Positions 43,744 through 51,072 of a stretch of DNA of 64,000 bases are shown piece after piece. The translations under genes and the position numbers were made by a program. The notes beneath the pieces are model-generated. The model was given only the letters and a program-made list of their open reading frames with translations, was not told the origin of the DNA and ran no database searches. The stretch comes from Microlunatus endophyticus (GTDB lineage: Bacteria > Actinomycetota > Actinomycetes > Propionibacteriales > Propionibacteriaceae). Where the stretch lies: the NCBI RefSeq assembly GCF_014646195.1, contig NZ_BMMZ01000002.1, positions 1 through 64,000 on the forward strand, in the 5' to 3' direction. Every line of letters begins with the position of its first letter. Position 1 is the first letter of the stretch.

Positions 43744-44544
43744 ATGATCACCGACGATTCGGCATCCCGGCAAGGCAAGCGGACCCAGCGGCAGAACGCC
43801 ATCGCGCAGGCGGTGATGGAGCACGGCTCGATCCGGATCGAGGAACTGGCCGCCCAGTTCGGGATCAGCGTGATGACCGCTCATCGTGATCTTGACGAGT
43901 TGCAAGATCGAGGGCTGCTGCGCAAGTCCCGCGGTACTGCAACGGCTCAGGCCTCGACGCTGGTGGAGTCCAGTGTGATCTACCGGCAGACCCAGCGGCT
44001 GGAGGTCAAACGGGCGCTGGCGGCGACCGCGACCCGGTATGTGAACACTGGCCAGTCGGTGCTGTTGGACGACTCGACCACAGTGCACCAGATCATCTCG
44101 ATGCTGGCCGACCTGAGCCCGTTGACGGTGATCACCAATTCCTTGATCGCGATCGAGGAGGTCAGCCGGACCGACGGCTTGTCGTTGATCGGGCTCGGCG
44201 GGCAGTACTACAACTGGTGCGCGTCGTTCATGGGCGCCATGACCAATGCCGCGATCGCGCGGCTGCGCAGCGATCTGGTGCTGATGTCGGCGGCAGCGGT
44301 GGTCGATGGGACCATCTACTTCCAGGCATCGGAGACCGTGGAGACCAAGCGGGCGATGATGGAGGCTGCGGCCGTACGGATCCTGCTGGTCGATCACACC
44401 AAATTCTCCGGCCGTGCGCTGCACGCCTGCGCCCGGCTGACCGAATTCGATCATGTGATCGTCGATGCGGGTACGCCGACCGGCCTGGTGCGTGAGCTGC
44501 GGCAGGCGGGCATCGACACGGTCGTCGCCCGTTCGCGGCGGTGA
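43744..44544 (+). CDS. DeoR-family transcriptional regulator of the tetrulose cluster
   Basis: A 266-residue repressor. N-terminal winged HTH (about residues 15-70): RQNAIAQAVMEHGSIRIEELAAQFGISVMTAHRDLDELQDRGLLRKSRG. The sugar-phosphate-sensing domain (about 80-260) has LLDDSTTVHQIISML, LTVITNSLIAIEEV, LIGLGGQYY and ILLVDHTKFSG, typical of the family. It probably binds a phosphorylated tetrulose and controls the cluster from the upstream gap. ATG start, 14 bp after the TIM-like gene; last gene of the operon. Confidence 0.92.
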   Translation: MITDDSASRQGKRTQRQNAIAQAVMEHGSIRIEELAAQFGISVMTAHRDLDELQDRGLLRKSRGTATAQASTLVESSVIYRQTQRLEVKRALAATATRYVNTGQSVLLDDSTTVHQIISMLADLSPLTVITNSLIAIEEVSRTDGLSLIGLGGQYYNWCASFMGAMTNAAIARLRSDLVLMSAAAVVDGTIYFQASETVETKRAMMEAAAVRILLVDHTKFSGRALHACARLTEFDHVIVDAGTPTGLVRELRQAGIDTVVARSRR

Positions 44545-44585
44545 GGCTGCCGGGCCCGGCCCAGCTCCAAAGCCCGCCCTCCGCA

Positions 44586-44700
44586 CCAGCCCGTCCCCTC
44601 GCGCCAGCCCGTCCCCTCGCGCCACCCGTAAGTCGTGACAACCTGTGTTTGCGGCCGGTTTCGGGCGATTTGACGCTCGGAACTCGAGTTGTCGGGAGTT
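44586..44700. repeat. second locus of the 20-bp hairpin repeat, next to an 18-bp tandem repeat
   Basis: AAGTCGTGACAACCTGTGTT (44630-44649) matches the dxs-rtcB repeat family, and AACTCGAGTTGTCGGGAGTT (44681-44700) matches it in the opposite orientation. The starts are 51 bp apart, the same spacing as in the first array. Just left, CCCGTCCCCTCGCGCCAG is repeated in tandem (about 44588-44625). The 265-bp gap between deoR and satD otherwise holds only the inverted repeat at 44767. Confidence 0.75.
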
Positions 44701-44766
44701 TGTCGTGCTGGGGAGCCGGGGAGGTACGGCGCCGAGGACGGACAGCGGGGAGCTGGAAGCGATCGT

Positions 44767-44787
44767 CTTCATCTTGCGCAGATGAAG
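44767..44787. promoter_or_regulatory. inverted repeat upstream of satD, candidate operator
   Basis: CTTCATCT-TGCGC-AGATGAAG has perfect 8-bp arms and ends 22 bp before the satD start. A second, overlapping pair GAAGC-AGATA-GCTTC follows directly. The C-terminal HTH of the SatD protein makes self-regulation possible. Confidence 0.5.
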
Positions 44788-44809
44788 CAGATAGCTTCAC
44801 AATGGCAGG

Positions 44810-45466
44810 GTGAAGGAAACTGCTTCAGCACCAGTGTTCCGTGCCGCGCTGATCGGCGATCTCGTCGGGTCCCGTGACGCTGCCGATCGGCAGGCGCTGC
44901 ACACCCGGTTGTCGCGAGCCCTGGCTGCGGTTCAGCAGCAGCTGCCCAGCCTCGACCCCCCGGTCATCCAGGCGGGGGACGAGGTGCAGTGCAGCTACGC
45001 CACCGTCGGGGAGGCGCTGCACGCCGGTTTCCTGCTGCGGATCCTGCTGGCGCCCGAGGCCGACATCCGATTCGGGGTCGGGTGGGGACGGGTCGAGGTG
45101 CTCGACGCGCAACGCCGGACCCAGGACGGCCCGGCCTGGTGGCAGGCCCGGGCGGCGATCGACACGGTCGAGGCCCGGGCACAGCATCCGGGCACCCGAT
45201 ATGCGCGATTCTGCTATCGGTCGGCGCCCGACGGATCCGGCCCGACCGAGGCGGCGGTGGAGGCCGCCCTGTTGTGTCGGGACCATCTGATGGGATCTCT
45301 GGATACCCGATCGATGCGCATCCTGGGAGGACTGGTGGCGGGACGGAGCAAGACCGAGATCGGCCGAGCGGAGAAGATCTCCACCTCGGCGGTCTCGCAG
45401 CGGACGCAGCGGGACGGTCTGGATGTGATCGTCGCGGCCAGCGCGATGTTGCGGGAGGTCCGATGA
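44810..45466 (+). CDS. satD: SatD-family protein with C-terminal HTH
   Basis: A 218-residue cytosolic protein. The N-terminal part has the SatD signature AALIGDLVGSRDAADRQALHTRLSRAL and a QAGDEVQCSYATVGEALHAGFLLRILL stretch that resembles a nucleotide-cyclase-like fold. The C-terminal 50 residues (LGGLVAGRSKTEIGRAEKISTSAVSQRTQRDG) form a helix-turn-helix. The name comes from streptococcal acid-tolerance genes; biochemical role unknown. The start is GTG. The stop overlaps the next gene (ATGA), a membrane protein, the usual SatD-SatE-like pairing. The 8-bp inverted repeat in front may be its own target. Confidence 0.82.
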   Translation: MKETASAPVFRAALIGDLVGSRDAADRQALHTRLSRALAAVQQQLPSLDPPVIQAGDEVQCSYATVGEALHAGFLLRILLAPEADIRFGVGWGRVEVLDAQRRTQDGPAWWQARAAIDTVEARAQHPGTRYARFCYRSAPDGSGPTEAAVEAALLCRDHLMGSLDTRSMRILGGLVAGRSKTEIGRAEKISTSAVSQRTQRDGLDVIVAASAMLREVR

Positions 45467-46209
45467 GCATCGTCGGCGTCCTGCTGATCGCGATCGGGGT
45501 TTCCGACCTGGCCCGTGGGCACAAGCAACCGTTGTGGGCTCCGCTGGTCGCCGGCCCGGTCGTGGTCATCGGCTTCGGGCTGCTGGGCGGGATGGGTTCG
45601 ATCGGTGAGATCTGTCTGCTGGTGGCAGCCGGCATGATCACCCTCGGTTGGGTGGTGCTGACCGGGCGCGCACGGCTTGGAGTGCTGCAGCAGTCGGTTC
45701 CGTTGATCGTGTTGCTGGGCGGTGTCGGGATATTGATCATCCTCAGCCCGATCGCAGGGCCGGCCGGAGGCGTACTTGCCGATTGGTTGCGGGCGACTGG
45801 CTGGCACGGGCTGGCGGGGCTGGGGGTTGACCGATTCCTGTTGGTGCTCGGCTTGTTCTTGGTGCAGCTCAGTACCGGCAACGAGATCGTCCGGCTGGTG
45901 CTCGCGGCCACCGGGACGATCAAGCCGGTGGGGGAGCCGCAGGCGTCCGATCAGCTACGGGGCGGCCGGCTGCTCGGACCGCTGGAGCGAATCTTCATCT
46001 TCGGACTCGGATTCAGTGGGTATGTCACCGCGGCCGGCCTGGTGATCGCAGCCAAGGGCTTGATCAGGTTTCCGGAATTGAACGCTCGCAGGAAAAACGG
46101 CTCGGTGACGGGCGTCGGTATCGACGAGGTCACCGAGTACTTCCTGCTGGGGAGTTTCCTGAGCTGGCTGATCAGCCTGGCTGCGATCGGGATCCTCGCT
46201 CTCGGCTGA
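45463..46209 (+). CDS. polytopic membrane protein partner of SatD
   Basis: A 248-residue membrane protein with about seven hydrophobic segments. The first three (VGVLLIAIGVSDLA, PLVAGPVVVIGFGLLGG, ICLLVAAGMITLGWVVL) are close together. A longer cytosolic or outer part follows (about residues 145-210) with STGNEIVRLVLAATGTIKP and RRKNGSVTGVGIDEV. I recognise it only as the membrane member that follows satD in actinobacteria. It starts in an ATGA overlap, so it is coupled to satD. Confidence 0.72.
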   Translation: MSIVGVLLIAIGVSDLARGHKQPLWAPLVAGPVVVIGFGLLGGMGSIGEICLLVAAGMITLGWVVLTGRARLGVLQQSVPLIVLLGGVGILIILSPIAGPAGGVLADWLRATGWHGLAGLGVDRFLLVLGLFLVQLSTGNEIVRLVLAATGTIKPVGEPQASDQLRGGRLLGPLERIFIFGLGFSGYVTAAGLVIAAKGLIRFPELNARRKNGSVTGVGIDEVTEYFLLGSFLSWLISLAAIGILALG

Positions 46210-46249
46210 GTCTCGGGACAGGCTTGGGTTCCGGTCACGATCCGGCTTA

Positions 46250-46283
46250 CAACGTTGAAACTCTGACGGGACGTGGTTACAGT
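46250..46283 (+). promoter_or_regulatory. promoter of the sugar ABC operon with palindrome on the -35
   Basis: TTGAAA (46255-46260), a 17-bp spacer and TACAGT (46278-46283) form a good housekeeping promoter. CAACGTTG (46250-46257), an 8-bp palindrome with the central CG usual in LacI-family operators, overlaps the -35 box. No LacI gene is in the window. The remaining 46284-46365 leader shows nothing else. Confidence 0.45.
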
Positions 46284-46365
46284 CACTTTCGTCAGGCTCC
46301 GTGCGGTGGCCGTGGGGTTGATCACGCTCCGGCGGGGCGCCAGCTAGCGTCAAAGGGGCACGCAG

Positions 46366-47742
46366 ATGGCATTTCGTGACCGCGACAGCGGCTCGTACGC
46401 AGCCGGGGCACGACTGTCCCGGCGAGGACTCATCCGCGGCGGTCTCGGAGTCGCGGCAGGTGCCGGCCTGGCGGGTGGATTGTCGGCCTGTGGCAGCGCG
46501 TTGTCGGCCGGGATCGCTGGCACCCAACTCGCTCCCGGCACCGTGATGTACTGGAATCTGTTCGGCGGAGGCGACGGTGTCCGGATGGTCGCGATGCAGG
46601 ATGCCTACACCAGATCGCCGGGAGCCTCGCCACTACAGGCTGCGACCTTCGCCTGGGGCAATCCGTACTACACCAAGCTGACGCTGGCGACCGTCGGCGG
46701 TGCGCCTCCGGATGTGGCGATCTCGCACCTCACCCGGATGCAGAATCTGGCCACAGCCAACCTGTTGACCGAGTTCACCGACGACATGCTCAGCATGGTC
46801 GGACTGAGCCCGAGCGACTTCAACCAGACCCCCTGGGAAGCGCAGAAGCTGAACGGGAAGTCGTACGCCATCCCGCTCGACACGCATCCGTTCGTGCTCT
46901 ACTACAACGTCGACGTCTGTCAGAAGGCCGGCCTCCTGGACGGCGACGGCAATCTCAAGCCGATCGAGGGAAAGGCCGGCTGGGAGGCCGCGCTCAAGGC
47001 GGCCAAGGACGTCACGAAGGCCTACGGTGCATCGGTTTCGACGGTCGGGGACACCGCGACCAGCTGGCGCTGGTTCACCACCCTCTACAGCCAGCGCAAC
47101 GGCAACACCCCGTTCCTGGGCGACGGCGGCCGCAAGCTCACCTACAACCGTGAGCTGACCCTGGACACCCTCGCCTACATCCAGCAGTTGACCAAGTCGG
47201 GGTTGATGCCGGCCAACACCGACTATGCCGGAGCCCAGACGCTGATGTTCACCGGCAAGGCCGGCTTCTATCTCGAAGGCGAGTGGGAGATCACCACCGC
47301 GCAGGCGGTCAAGGGGCTGAAGTTCGGCATGGCGCCGGTCCCGACGATCTTCGACAAGCCGGCTGCCCAGGCCGACTCGCACACCTTCGTGCTGCCCCGG
47401 ATGGACCGCACCGAGGACCAGTTGAAGCGTGCGATGGGCTTCATCAAGTTCCTGCTCACCCAGAGCATGACCTGGGCCATGGGCGGTCACATCCCGGCCT
47501 ACCTGCCGATCAAGAACAGCGAGGCCTATCAGAAGCTGCTACCCCAGGCGAACTACGCGAAGGCAGCTGAGTTCGCGGTCTACGACCCGCCCGCCTGGTA
47601 CTCCGGCTCCGGGTCCAACTTCGAGAACATCACCGGGGCCCAGATCGGCCTCGTCCAGCAGGGCCTGGCCACGCCGCAGGCGGCATTGGACAGTATCCGG
47701 TCGCAGCTGGAGATCTACGCCAGGACGGAGAGTCCGCTATGA
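46366..47742 (+). CDS. Tat-exported sugar-binding lipoprotein of an ABC importer
   Basis: A 458-residue family-1 extracellular binding protein. N-terminus: twin-arginine motif LSRRGLIRG, hydrophobic stretch, and lipobox LSACG with the lipidated Cys near residue 42, so it folds in the cytosol and is then exported and anchored. Mature part: YWNLFGGGDGVRM, ISHLTRMQNLATANLL, SYAIPLDTHPFVLYYNVDVCQKAGL, and AGFYLEGEWEITTAQ, typical of maltose/sugar-oligomer binders. No ATPase is in the operon, so it probably shares an MsiK-type ATPase. The stop overlaps the first permease gene (ATGA). Confidence 0.93.
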   Translation: MAFRDRDSGSYAAGARLSRRGLIRGGLGVAAGAGLAGGLSACGSALSAGIAGTQLAPGTVMYWNLFGGGDGVRMVAMQDAYTRSPGASPLQAATFAWGNPYYTKLTLATVGGAPPDVAISHLTRMQNLATANLLTEFTDDMLSMVGLSPSDFNQTPWEAQKLNGKSYAIPLDTHPFVLYYNVDVCQKAGLLDGDGNLKPIEGKAGWEAALKAAKDVTKAYGASVSTVGDTATSWRWFTTLYSQRNGNTPFLGDGGRKLTYNRELTLDTLAYIQQLTKSGLMPANTDYAGAQTLMFTGKAGFYLEGEWEITTAQAVKGLKFGMAPVPTIFDKPAAQADSHTFVLPRMDRTEDQLKRAMGFIKFLLTQSMTWAMGGHIPAYLPIKNSEAYQKLLPQANYAKAAEFAVYDPPAWYSGSGSNFENITGAQIGLVQQGLATPQAALDSIRSQLEIYARTESPL

Positions 47743-48695
47743 CCACCGCTGAGCTCCAGACGACGGCGACCGTCGCCCGCCCGTCCCGCTTCGACGACGA
47801 GGTCGGCGGGCCGCGTACCCACGGGATGACCCGTGCCGGTTGGCTCTTCCTCGCGCCCTTCGCGGTCTTCTACATCCTGTTCCTGATCTGGCCGGTGATC
47901 TACATGCTGATCACCAGCTTCTTCAACACCTCGATGGTGCGCAGCGGTCTGGGCAGCTTCGCCGGCTTGGCCAACTACCACGAGATGCTCACCAAGCCGG
48001 ATTTCTGGGGCGCGTTGTGGCACACCATCCAATTCACCATCTACACCACGCCGCCGCTGGTGATCTTGTCGTTCGTCTTCGCGTTGCTGGCCAACAGGGT
48101 GCAGCATGCCCAGTGGTTCTTCCGGCTGGCCTTCTTCGTGCCGTTCATCCTGCCCTCGGCGGCCATCGCCCTGATCTGGACCTTCATCTTCACCCCGTCG
48201 ACCGGGCTGTGGAACGAATTCCAGTCGCTGCTTGGCGATCCGGCCCCACTGCCGGTGCTCGGGACGCCGAACCTGGCGATGATCGGTATCGCGATCACGA
48301 CGGTCTGGTGGACGATCGGCTTCAACTTCGTCTTGTATCTGGCGGGTTTGCAGGACATCCCGCGTGAGCTGTACGAGGCGGCCGCAGTCGACGGTGCCAC
48401 ACCGTGGCAACAGATCCGGTCGATCACCATCCCCTTGCTGAGCAGGACGACGACCTTGGTCCTGCTGCTGCAGATCGTTGCCAGCATGAAGATCTTCGAC
48501 CAGGTGTATCTGATGACCTCCGGTGGTCCCGGCGTGTCCACCCAGGTGTTGCTCGGCCTTGTCACCAACACCGCGTTCACCGACAACCGGATCGGTGCCG
48601 CATCCGCCGCGTCGGTGTTGTTGTTCATCGTCATCCTGATCATCACGCTGGCCCGGCAGATCGTCGAGTCGATCCAGAACCGAAGGGAGGCCTGA
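47739..48695 (+). CDS. sugar ABC transporter permease (MalF/UgpA-like)
   Basis: A 318-residue permease with a 35-residue cytosolic N-terminus and six helices. The EAA coupling motif is ELYEAAAVDGATPWQQIRSITIPLL (about residues 208-232). Coupled to the binding-protein gene by ATGA and followed 1 bp later by the second permease. Confidence 0.94.
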   Translation: MTTAELQTTATVARPSRFDDEVGGPRTHGMTRAGWLFLAPFAVFYILFLIWPVIYMLITSFFNTSMVRSGLGSFAGLANYHEMLTKPDFWGALWHTIQFTIYTTPPLVILSFVFALLANRVQHAQWFFRLAFFVPFILPSAAIALIWTFIFTPSTGLWNEFQSLLGDPAPLPVLGTPNLAMIGIAITTVWWTIGFNFVLYLAGLQDIPRELYEAAAVDGATPWQQIRSITIPLLSRTTTLVLLLQIVASMKIFDQVYLMTSGGPGVSTQVLLGLVTNTAFTDNRIGAASAASVLLFIVILIITLARQIVESIQNRREA

Positions 48696-48696
48696 G

Positions 48697-49641
48697 ATGA
48701 CCGAGAGCACGACAGCCTCACCGGCTACCGCCTCGACCTCGGGTCGCGCCCGTAGGTCGCGCAACGGGGTCTCCATCGCGGCGCCCGCCGCGCGGGTCGT
48801 GGACAACAGCGGCAAGGGATCGGGCCGGACCTTCAACATCGTCTCGTGGGTGGTGTTGATCGTCTTCGCGGTGCTCTGGTTGATCCCGAGCCTGTGGGCG
48901 ATCAAGACCTCGCTGACGTCCAACAGCACCTCGGCGATCGGGGCCGGACCCATTCTGCGTGATTGGCACCTGACCTTCGGGTCCTACACGACGCTGCTGT
49001 CCGGCGGTGATCTGTGGCACTGGTACCTGTCCAGCTTCGTCACGTCGATCCTGACCGTTGTCTTCGCGGTGACCTTCGGTGCGATGGCCGGTTACGCGCT
49101 CTCCCGGCTCCGATTCCGGGGTCGGCGTCTGGTCTTCCTGTTGCTGATCGGCGGCATCCTTGTCCCGCCGCAGGTCCTGATCGTCCCGGTCTTCCAGTTC
49201 CTCAACGTGATTCACCTGTTGAACACCTACTGGGCCGTCATCCTGCCGCAGATCCCTGCGGTCGTCGCGGTGTTCGTCTTCAAGCAGTTCTTCGACGGAA
49301 TCCCGCACGACTTCGAGGAATCCGCCCGGATCGACGGCGCGGGCTATTGGCGGACCTTCCGCTCGATCATCCTGCCGTTGTCCCGGCCGGTGGTGGCGGC
49401 GATGGCGATCATCACCTTCGTCGGCACCTGGAACAACCTGATCCTTCCGCTCTTCGTGCTGTCCAACCCGAAGCTGATGACCATTCCGGTCGGTCTGGCG
49501 ACCGTGCAGGGTTCGTACGGCCAGAGATTGAGCGACATCCAGGCGTCCTCGATCCTCGGTGCGCTGCCATTGGTGATCTTGTTCTTGATCTTCCAGCGAC
49601 AGATCGTCGAGGGCGTGGCCGGCAGCGGGCTGAAGGGCTGA
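48697..49641 (+). CDS. sugar ABC transporter permease (MalG/UgpE-like)
   Basis: A 314-residue permease. A Ser/Thr/Ala-rich cytosolic N-terminus (about 45 residues) is longer than usual. Six helices follow; the EAA motif is DFEESARIDGAGYWRTFRSIILPLS (about residues 205-229), and PKLMTIPVGLATVQG is another family mark. Last gene of the importer operon; it converges with the sulfatase gene, leaving only 12 bp. Confidence 0.94.
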   Translation: MTESTTASPATASTSGRARRSRNGVSIAAPAARVVDNSGKGSGRTFNIVSWVVLIVFAVLWLIPSLWAIKTSLTSNSTSAIGAGPILRDWHLTFGSYTTLLSGGDLWHWYLSSFVTSILTVVFAVTFGAMAGYALSRLRFRGRRLVFLLLIGGILVPPQVLIVPVFQFLNVIHLLNTYWAVILPQIPAVVAVFVFKQFFDGIPHDFEESARIDGAGYWRTFRSIILPLSRPVVAAMAIITFVGTWNNLILPLFVLSNPKLMTIPVGLATVQGSYGQRLSDIQASSILGALPLVILFLIFQRQIVEGVAGSGLKG

Positions 49642-49653
49642 ACCACTCGGCGA

Positions 49654-51012
49654 TCAGGCCAGGGCTGCCGTTCCGGTCTGCAGCGGCAGCCACTCGTCGG
49701 TCCACCGCTGCTCGATCCCGGCACGCCAGTCGGTCGCCGCCGCGGTCAGACGTGCGGTAACCCCCGGCTCGGCGCCCGCCAGATTGTGCTGTTCGGCGAC
49801 ATCCTGTTCAAGATCGGCAAGGAAGACCGACTCGGGGTCGGTTTCTCCTTCGACGAGTTGACCGTTGAGTACGAGTTTCCAGCGACCTTCGCGCACGGCC
49901 GTCTGGTCACCGAGCTCCCAGAAGAGCTGTCTGTCCGCCGGCGCCGGGGCCATCGCTGCACCTGACAGCACGTCGAGCAGCGAGGTGCCGTCGAGCTCCA
50001 AGCCGGCGGCGTCGAGCCGCGCCGCGGCGAGGATCGTCGGCAGCACGTCGACGGCCGAGCAGGGCAGGTCGACGACCTGGCCGGCGGGGATGCGGGCCGG
50101 CCAGGAGATGATGCCGGGCACTCTGATCCCGCCCTCATACAGGCTGTACTTGTGGCCCTTGAGCGGTCCGGTGGTGCCGCCGCGATATGGGATGCTGGTG
50201 CCGTCCAGCCAGTTGCGGGTCTCACGCGACGGGCCGTTGTCGGAGCAGAAGACGATCATGGTGTCGTCCCGCAGACCGTGTCGGTCGAGTTCGCGGAGGA
50301 TCGCCCCGACGCCGTCGTCGACCGCGGCGATCATCGCGGCCATCACCCGCCGTTCGTCGGGCAGGTGGGGGAACCGGTCGAGGTAGGCCCGGGGTGCGTG
50401 CATCGGATAGTGCGGTGCGTTGTAGGCGACGTAGCTGAAGAATGGCCGGTCCGACCGCGCCGCCGAGCGGATCTGTGAGACAGCCCGCCGGGTGATCATC
50501 TCGGTCAGGTAGCGGCCGTTGTCGTACGTCTCCTCGCCGTTGTCCCAGAGGTCGTGGACCGGATCGGTCCGACCATCGGCCATGCCCCAGTAGAAGATGT
50601 GGGAGTAATAGTCGACGCAGCCGGCGAGGAAGCCGTACCAGTCGTCGAAGCCGTGCCGGTCCGGTCTGCAGTCCTCGGAAACGCCGAGATGCCACTTGCC
50701 CGTCATCGAGGTCCGATAGCCCGCCGGCTTCAAGAGGCCGGCGATGGTCGGTACCGTCGGCGACAGCCCGGTGGCCGTACGGTGACCGGCAAGGATGCTG
50801 CGCACGCCCGCGTTGCCGGGATACCGGCCGGTCAGCAACGAGGCGCGGGACGGTGAGCAGACCGCGGATCCCGCGTAGAAGTTGGTGAACCGCACACCGG
50901 TTGCAGCGACCTCGTCCAGGTGCGGGGTCGCAAGATCACTGCTTCCCGCGCACGACAGGTCGGCGTAACCCTGGTCGTCGGTCATGATCACGATGATGTT
51001 GGGTCCGACCAC
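49654..51012 (-). CDS. sulfatase (formylglycine-dependent arylsulfatase family)
   Basis: Hydrolyses sulfate esters, about 452 residues. N-terminal metal site NIIVIMTDDQGYADLS, the active-site signature AVCSPSRASLLTGRYPG (Cys converted to formylglycine, about residue 55), GKWHLG, and the second metal part VFCSDNGPSRE with the catalytic/metal Asp and Asn. No signal peptide is seen, so it appears cytosolic. GTG at 51012 is chosen (VVGPNIIVIM); a GTG 15 codons upstream is possible. It faces the sugar importer tail to tail, which suggests use of a sulfated sugar, but no formylglycine-generating enzyme lies in the window. Confidence 0.9.
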   Translation of the reverse strand: MVGPNIIVIMTDDQGYADLSCAGSSDLATPHLDEVAATGVRFTNFYAGSAVCSPSRASLLTGRYPGNAGVRSILAGHRTATGLSPTVPTIAGLLKPAGYRTSMTGKWHLGVSEDCRPDRHGFDDWYGFLAGCVDYYSHIFYWGMADGRTDPVHDLWDNGEETYDNGRYLTEMITRRAVSQIRSAARSDRPFFSYVAYNAPHYPMHAPRAYLDRFPHLPDERRVMAAMIAAVDDGVGAILRELDRHGLRDDTMIVFCSDNGPSRETRNWLDGTSIPYRGGTTGPLKGHKYSLYEGGIRVPGIISWPARIPAGQVVDLPCSAVDVLPTILAAARLDAAGLELDGTSLLDVLSGAAMAPAPADRQLFWELGDQTAVREGRWKLVLNGQLVEGETDPESVFLADLEQDVAEQHNLAGAEPGVTARLTAAATDWRAGIEQRWTDEWLPLQTGTAALA

Positions 51013-51072
51013 GACGGCAAGGTTAACCGACCGGGAGCGGATCCATCCGGTGCCCACGGCTCCATCCGCGGT

